Assembly: GCA_022768685.1 (NCBI GenBank)
Contig: JALEPQ010000117.1
Location: 1 to 34,871, forward strand
Direction of reading: 5' to 3'
Origin: Spirochaetia bacterium
GTDB taxonomy: Bacteria > Spirochaetota > Spirochaetia > Treponematales > Treponemataceae
Length of the DNA stretch: 34,871 nt
The notes beneath the pieces are model-generated. The model had not been told where the DNA came from. It worked only from the letters and a program-made list of their open reading frames with translations, and ran no database searches. Positions 31,044 to 34,871 of this stretch are shown here, piece by piece (within the stretch, counting starts at the first letter, position 1; each line of letters begins with the position of its first letter). The position numbers and the translations under genes are program-made.

Positions 31044-32318
31044 ATGAGACGTTTTGGACAAGACAACAGCAGCAAGAATTCATACTGTTTTTTCTGTGGA
31101 AACACAGCAGGAAAAGACAGACAGTTAATCGCAGGACCTTCTGGAACAACTTTTATCTGTAACAAGTGTGTTACTATATGTGAAAGTATTCTTGAGTCAC
31201 AAGCTGCTGAAATAACTCCAATTGAATTGGAGAATATGCCTACTCCTAAAGAATTTAAAGAATATCTTGATAGTTATGTTATTGGTCAGGAAGATGCAAA
31301 AAAAGTTCTTTCTGTTGCCGTATACAATCACTATAAAAGAATGTCCATTCCACAGAACAAAATGGTTGATGATTCAGCTGTAAAAATTGAAAAATCAAAT
31401 GTTCTTTTAATTGGACCAACAGGTTCAGGAAAAACTTTACTTGCTAAAACTTTGGCTCAGAAACTGAATGTTCCTTTTGCTATAGCAGATGCTACAACAC
31501 TTACAGAAGCAGGTTACGTTGGTGAAGATGTTGAAAATGTACTTTTAAAACTTATTAACGCTGCTGATGGAAATATTGAAGCTGCGGAACGTGGTATTAT
31601 TTTTATTGATGAAATTGATAAAATTGCACGCAAATCTGAAAATACATCCATTACAAGAGATGTAAGTGGCGAAGGTGTTCAGCAGGCTTTATTAAAAATT
31701 ATAGAAGGTACTGTTGCCAGTGTTCCTCCTCAGGGTGGAAGAAAACATCCTAATCAGGAAATGCTTCAAATTGACACCACAAATATTCTATTTATTCTAG
31801 GTGGTGCCTTTGTAGGATTAGACAAAATCATTGAACAGAGAACTTCAGCTCACTCTATGGGTTTTGGTTCTTCACTTGAACTAACAGCAGAAGAAACTGC
31901 AAATCTTTTAAGCCAGGTTACACCTGATGATCTTGTTAAGTTTGGTTTAATTCCGGAATTAATTGGACGTATGCCAATTACATGTGCTTTAAAAGAACTT
32001 TCAAGGGATGATTTAGTTTCTGTTTTAACAGAACCAAAAAATGCAATTACAAAACAATTTGAAGCTTCATTCGCAATTGATGATGTAGATTTAGTTTTTG
32101 AAAAAGAAGCTATTGAAGAAATTGCCGACGAAGCTATAAGGCAAAAAACTGGTGCACGTGGTCTGAGAACTATTGTTGAAAAAATGTTAATGGACATTAT
32201 GTTTGAAGTTCCTGATATTAAAGGAAAAAAGAAAGTTTGTATTTCTAAAGATGTAGTTTTACAAAAAGAAACTGATGTAAAAAAATTGATTCAGCCAGTT
32301 GCTGGTGAAATTGCATAA
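31044..32318 (+). CDS. clpX: ATP-dependent Clp protease ATPase subunit ClpX
   Basis: 424 residues. The N-terminal zinc domain has C15, C18, C39 and C42. The AAA+ module shows Walker [13 protein letters not shown], Walker [12 protein letters not shown], the pore loop within [10 protein letters not shown], and [19 protein letters not shown]. The IGF-type ClpP contact is represented by the segment around HSMGFGSS. I start at ATG 31044 because GGAG at 31034-31037 serves it; an upstream in-frame TTG is part of that site. It unfolds tagged substrates and feeds them to ClpP. Confidence 0.96.
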   Translation: MRRFGQDNSSKNSYCFFCGNTAGKDRQLIAGPSGTTFICNKCVTICESILESQAAEITPIELENMPTPKEFKEYLDSYVIGQEDAKKVLSVAVYNHYKRMSIPQNKMVDDSAVKIEKSNVLLIGPTGSGKTLLAKTLAQKLNVPFAIADATTLTEAGYVGEDVENVLLKLINAADGNIEAAERGIIFIDEIDKIARKSENTSITRDVSGEGVQQALLKIIEGTVASVPPQGGRKHPNQEMLQIDTTNILFILGGAFVGLDKIIEQRTSAHSMGFGSSLELTAEETANLLSQVTPDDLVKFGLIPELIGRMPITCALKELSRDDLVSVLTEPKNAITKQFEASFAIDDVDLVFEKEAIEEIADEAIRQKTGARGLRTIVEKMLMDIMFEVPDIKGKKKVCISKDVVLQKETDVKKLIQPVAGEIA

Positions 32319-32351
32319 ATCTGAAAAAAGTACGCATACTATTTTTTGAAG

Positions 32352-32387
32352 AAGTCCCGTTTTGTTTTATAAACGGGACTTTTTTTT
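32352..32387 (+). terminator. Intrinsic terminator of clpPX
   Basis: AAGTCCCGTTT (32352-32362) pairs exactly with AAACGGGACTT (32371-32381), eight-base loop, T run to 32387. It does not work in reverse: no U-tract on the minus strand. Confidence 0.92.
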
Positions 32388-32435
32388 AGTATAACAAAAT
32401 TAAATTTTTTAATTATATTATATTTTTTAAGAAGA

Positions 32436-33536
32436 CTATTTAAGAAGTTCCAGAGTATTTTTTACAGTATCTTCCCAACTGAATTTTGAAGACCAATCAA
32501 GACCTTTTTTTATCATGTCATTTTTTAATTCAGAATTGGAAACAACTTTTTCCATAAGTTCAGATATTTCACTAATATTATCAGAATCAAAATATAAGGC
32601 TGCATCACCTCCAATTTCAGGCAGAGCTCCTTCACGGGAACACAATACAGGAAGTCCGCAAGCCATAGCTTCAAGAATTGGAAGTCCCACACCTTCACTT
32701 ACAGAAGGGAAAATACATGCTTCTGCAGCGCCATAAAGTTTTGGTAAACTGTCATGAGGAAAATAACCAACTATAAATATATCACTGGCATATTCACAAT
32801 TAAAAACCATATCATGAATTTTCTCACCATACTCCACCCCTTCTCCAGCTAAAACAAGGCGATGTGGTAAACCTGTTTTTTTCTTAAATATTTCAAATGC
32901 ACGAATTAATTCTTCATGTTTTTTTTCTGGACCAGAAAGTTTTGTTGCATATACAAAATAAGGTTTCTTTATGGCAAATGGATTTATATTTACAAATTCT
33001 TCATCACTTTCCAATGCAGGAAAAAAAAGTTTGTGGTCAATTCCATTACGTACTACTGTAATTTTTCCAGAATCAAATCCAAGAGAAATTAAATCTTTTT
33101 TTATAAAATGAGAAGCTGCAACAATAATCTGACAATGGCTCAATCCTTTTTTCAATTGTTTAATATATCTTTTTGAAAGTCCTGAAATCTGTCTGGAAAT
33201 AATGCCATTTACAACCACAAGTCCTTTTGTTTTAAAATCAACAGGGATTACATTTAGACAAGATGGATAAATTACAAAATCATATTTATTTTTTTTCAAA
33301 AAATACTTAATCTTACTTTTATGCCATTTTATTTCAGCAGATAATTTTGATGAAATATTTACAGAATTATATGGAAGCCCATTATTAGTAGTATAAGTAT
33401 AACGATCAACTTCAGCACCAAAAAGTTCAAACGTAAAATCTGAATTTTCTGGAAGATTTGAAATAAAATTTAATATATAAGACCCCAGTCCTGATTTTGC
33501 GTGATCACAACCAAAGGTATCAATTCCTACTTTCAT
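32436..33536 (-). CDS. Glycosyltransferase family 4
   Basis: 366 residues, GT-B fold. The N-terminal part holds GSYILNFISNL. The C-terminal donor-binding domain has KITVVRNGIDHKLFFP, KPYFVYATKLSGPEKKHEEL, and the retaining-GT4 block FPSVSEGVGLPILEAMACGL followed by PVLCSREGALPE with the two conserved Glu (EX7E). It probably transfers a sugar from a nucleotide-sugar during envelope polysaccharide or glycolipid synthesis; donor and acceptor cannot be told. It is a lone gene divergent from the helicase. A perfect TATAAT (minus strand, 33550-33545) lies 8 bases from the ATG with no Shine-Dalgarno sequence. Confidence 0.9.
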   Translation of the reverse strand: MKVGIDTFGCDHAKSGLGSYILNFISNLPENSDFTFELFGAEVDRYTYTTNNGLPYNSVNISSKLSAEIKWHKSKIKYFLKKNKYDFVIYPSCLNVIPVDFKTKGLVVVNGIISRQISGLSKRYIKQLKKGLSHCQIIVAASHFIKKDLISLGFDSGKITVVRNGIDHKLFFPALESDEEFVNINPFAIKKPYFVYATKLSGPEKKHEELIRAFEIFKKKTGLPHRLVLAGEGVEYGEKIHDMVFNCEYASDIFIVGYFPHDSLPKLYGAAEACIFPSVSEGVGLPILEAMACGLPVLCSREGALPEIGGDAALYFDSDNISEISELMEKVVSNSELKNDMIKKGLDWSSKFSWEDTVKNTLELLK

Positions 33537-33544
33537 ATTTCTAA

Positions 33545-33550
33545 ATTATA
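33545..33550 (-). promoter_or_regulatory. -10 box of glycosyltransferase gene
   Basis: Minus-strand TATAAT eight bases before the ATG; no convincing -35 box. It implies a leaderless or near-leaderless mRNA. Only 50 bases separate this gene from the divergent helicase gene. Confidence 0.4.
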
Positions 33551-33586
33551 GCGGTTTTCATTTTATTATGCTATATTTTTTAAGTT

Positions 33587-34723
33587 ATGGAAAAACTAGA
33601 AGCATTTAAACTTTTATCAGATGATATTGTACAAAAACTTGAAAATTTACAGATTACAAAACCCACTGCCGTACAAAATGAAATTATCCCAAAAATAATT
33701 GAAGGAAAAAACCTTATTTTCCAATCTGAAACTGGAACTGGAAAAACTTTTGCCTATCTTCTCCCATTGATTAATAAACTTGAGCAGGATCCAGATTTAA
33801 TTAAGACCAGAATTTTTGTAGTTGCTCCTACATTCGAATTGGCTTCTCAAATCAACACTGCATGTAAATCTATTACCAGCAGAAAGACAGCTCTTTTTAT
33901 TGGTGGAGCTCCTATAAAAAGACAGATAGAAACACTTAAGGAAAAACCTCAAATAATTATTGGAACAGCAGCTCGGTTGGTTGAACTTATAAGATTAAAA
34001 AAATTAAAAACTTCAGATGCATATACAATTGTATTTGATGAAACTGATCGTCTTGTTAAAAAAGAAACCTTTGAAGATACAAATGAGCTGCGTAATTTAA
34101 TGCCATTAAAAATTCAAGTCATTGCCTGTACAGCAACTATCACCAGGCAAACTAAAATTTTCTTTGGCGGGATTGATAATGTTATAATGCCACAGGAAGA
34201 TGTTTTGAAAAAGAGAATTTCTCACTGGGCAATTTATGCAGAAAACAGAGACAAAATAGACACATTACGTAAATTTCTTGCCGCAGAAAATCCTGGAAAA
34301 GCATTAATTTTTACAAGTCGTGCAGATCAAGTTGAAAATATTCACAGTAAATTAACATATAAAAAAATTGACTGCCTTTCTCTTCATGCAAAAACAGATA
34401 AACAGAAGAGAAAAAATGCAATTGACAAGTTCCGTTCTGGAAAAGCAAAAATTCTTGTTACAAGCGACCTTGCAGCAAGAGGCCTTGATATCCCGGAAAT
34501 TACCCACGTTATTCAGATGGATTTACCATCAGATGAAGATTTTTTTATTCATCGTTCAGGACGCACTGCAAGAGCCGGAAAAACAGGTATAAATGTTGTA
34601 ATTGGTGATGAGTTTGAAATGCGGCATTATGCATCCCTGGAAAAAAAACTTGGAATTAAAGTTTATCCTAAAGAACTGAGAAACGGAAAAGTCTGTGCTC
34701 CAATAATTGATGAAACCGACTGA
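33587..34723 (+). CDS. DEAD-box-like RNA helicase with DETD motif
   Basis: 378 residues, a minimal two-RecA-domain helicase. Motifs: Q (KPTAVQNEIIP), I (SETGTGKT), Ia (PTFELASQ), II as DETD where DEAD is usual, III as TAT where SAT is usual, IV (ALIFTSR), V (TSDLAARGLDIP) and VI (HRSGRTARAGK). No C-terminal RNA-binding extension is present, which separates it from DeaD/CsdA and DbpA. ATP binding and hydrolysis residues are all there (Lys of motif I, Asp-Glu of motif II, Arg of motif VI). It probably remodels RNA; the substrate is unknown. No Shine-Dalgarno sequence is seen; TATATT (33572-33577) is 9 bases upstream. Confidence 0.88.
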   Translation: MEKLEAFKLLSDDIVQKLENLQITKPTAVQNEIIPKIIEGKNLIFQSETGTGKTFAYLLPLINKLEQDPDLIKTRIFVVAPTFELASQINTACKSITSRKTALFIGGAPIKRQIETLKEKPQIIIGTAARLVELIRLKKLKTSDAYTIVFDETDRLVKKETFEDTNELRNLMPLKIQVIACTATITRQTKIFFGGIDNVIMPQEDVLKKRISHWAIYAENRDKIDTLRKFLAAENPGKALIFTSRADQVENIHSKLTYKKIDCLSLHAKTDKQKRKNAIDKFRSGKAKILVTSDLAARGLDIPEITHVIQMDLPSDEDFFIHRSGRTARAGKTGINVVIGDEFEMRHYASLEKKLGIKVYPKELRNGKVCAPIIDETD

Positions 34724-34740
34724 TTCATCTCATAAATAAT

Positions 34741-34870
34741 AAGTGGCAGGGCAAACGCATTATAAACAAAAATCCGATTTTTTGGCTCCCAGTCACGGTT
34801 GCGTGATTCAAAACCGCGCAATAATGCGCTACACGCTTTTTGTGGTATAGAAACTATTGAACTGCCGCTT
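34741..34870. mobile_element. MITE-like element, copy B (inverted), partly divergent ends
   Basis: In reverse orientation 34757-34829 matches the core of the element at 27936-28009 over about 73 bases with two substitutions and one single-base gap. The CAGGGC end is kept (34747-34752), but the other end differs. The wider stretch is bounded by AAGTGGCAG (34741-34749) and CTGCCGCTT (34862-34870), an 8-of-9 inverted repeat. The window ends one base later, so the true boundary is uncertain. Confidence 0.7.
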
Positions 34871-34871
34871 C

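Overview
The window looks like the chromosome of a host-associated, anaerobic Treponema. It is A+T-rich. It encodes two FlaB-type core flagellins, the spirochaetal order flaG-fliD-(unknown)-PilZ-(unknown)-tsaE-tsaB, and a flgN-flgK-flgL-fliW-csrA operon. It also carries an oxygen-sensitive (class III) ribonucleotide reductase. There is no phage, CRISPR array or resistance island; almost everything is core chromosome with dense gene packing.

Layout. (1) 1-4926: a hairpin-rich spacer, then a minus-strand operon: divergent GHMP kinase, surE, TPR protein, and a secreted TPR/NHL/VWA-like protein. (2) 5017-10825, plus strand: apolipoprotein N-acyltransferase (lnt), then an NrdR-boxed operon nrdR - nrdD - (glycyl-radical/glutaredoxin-like protein) - nrdG. 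(3) 10827-13491: a DHH phosphoesterase, two small secreted proteins of unknown function transcribed divergently, and a tRNA with anticodon CAT. (4) 13577-15249: a textbook sigma-54 promoter driving a sigma-70-like protein, then rdgB. (5) 15269-23335: two flaB genes with elaborate untranslated leaders, flaG, fliD, an unknown protein, a membrane-anchored PilZ protein, a small unknown protein, tsaE and tsaB. (6) 27802-23354, minus strand: flgN, flgK, flgL, fliW, csrA. (7) 27803-28890: a MITE-like element and a cluster of six tRNA genes (His, Arg, Lys, Leu, Gly, Gly). (8) 28919-32318: tig, clpP, clpX. (9) 32436-34871: a glycosyltransferase, a DEAD-box-like helicase, and a second copy of the MITE core at the window edge.

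The most striking observation is a class III ribonucleotide reductase in two pieces. The nrdD ORF stops just after its zinc motif and lacks the glycyl radical loop. The next gene starts in another frame with its own ribosome binding site. It encodes that missing loop (RIVGYYR...WNNGK) fused to a thioredoxin/glutaredoxin-fold domain with a CPNC motif. The likely radical site and the likely reductant of the enzyme are therefore on one small separate protein, followed directly by the activase nrdG.

A second theme is RNA-level control of flagellin. The first flaB leader has two consecutive hairpins presenting GGA in the loop, one of them enclosing the Shine-Dalgarno sequence. This is the geometry of CsrA sites on Bacillus hag, and csrA and its antagonist fliW lie in the same window. 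The second flaB leader instead folds as a possible three-way junction. A third theme is a possible RpoN-to-alternative-sigma cascade like that of Borrelia. All functional calls come from reading motifs; no database search was run.
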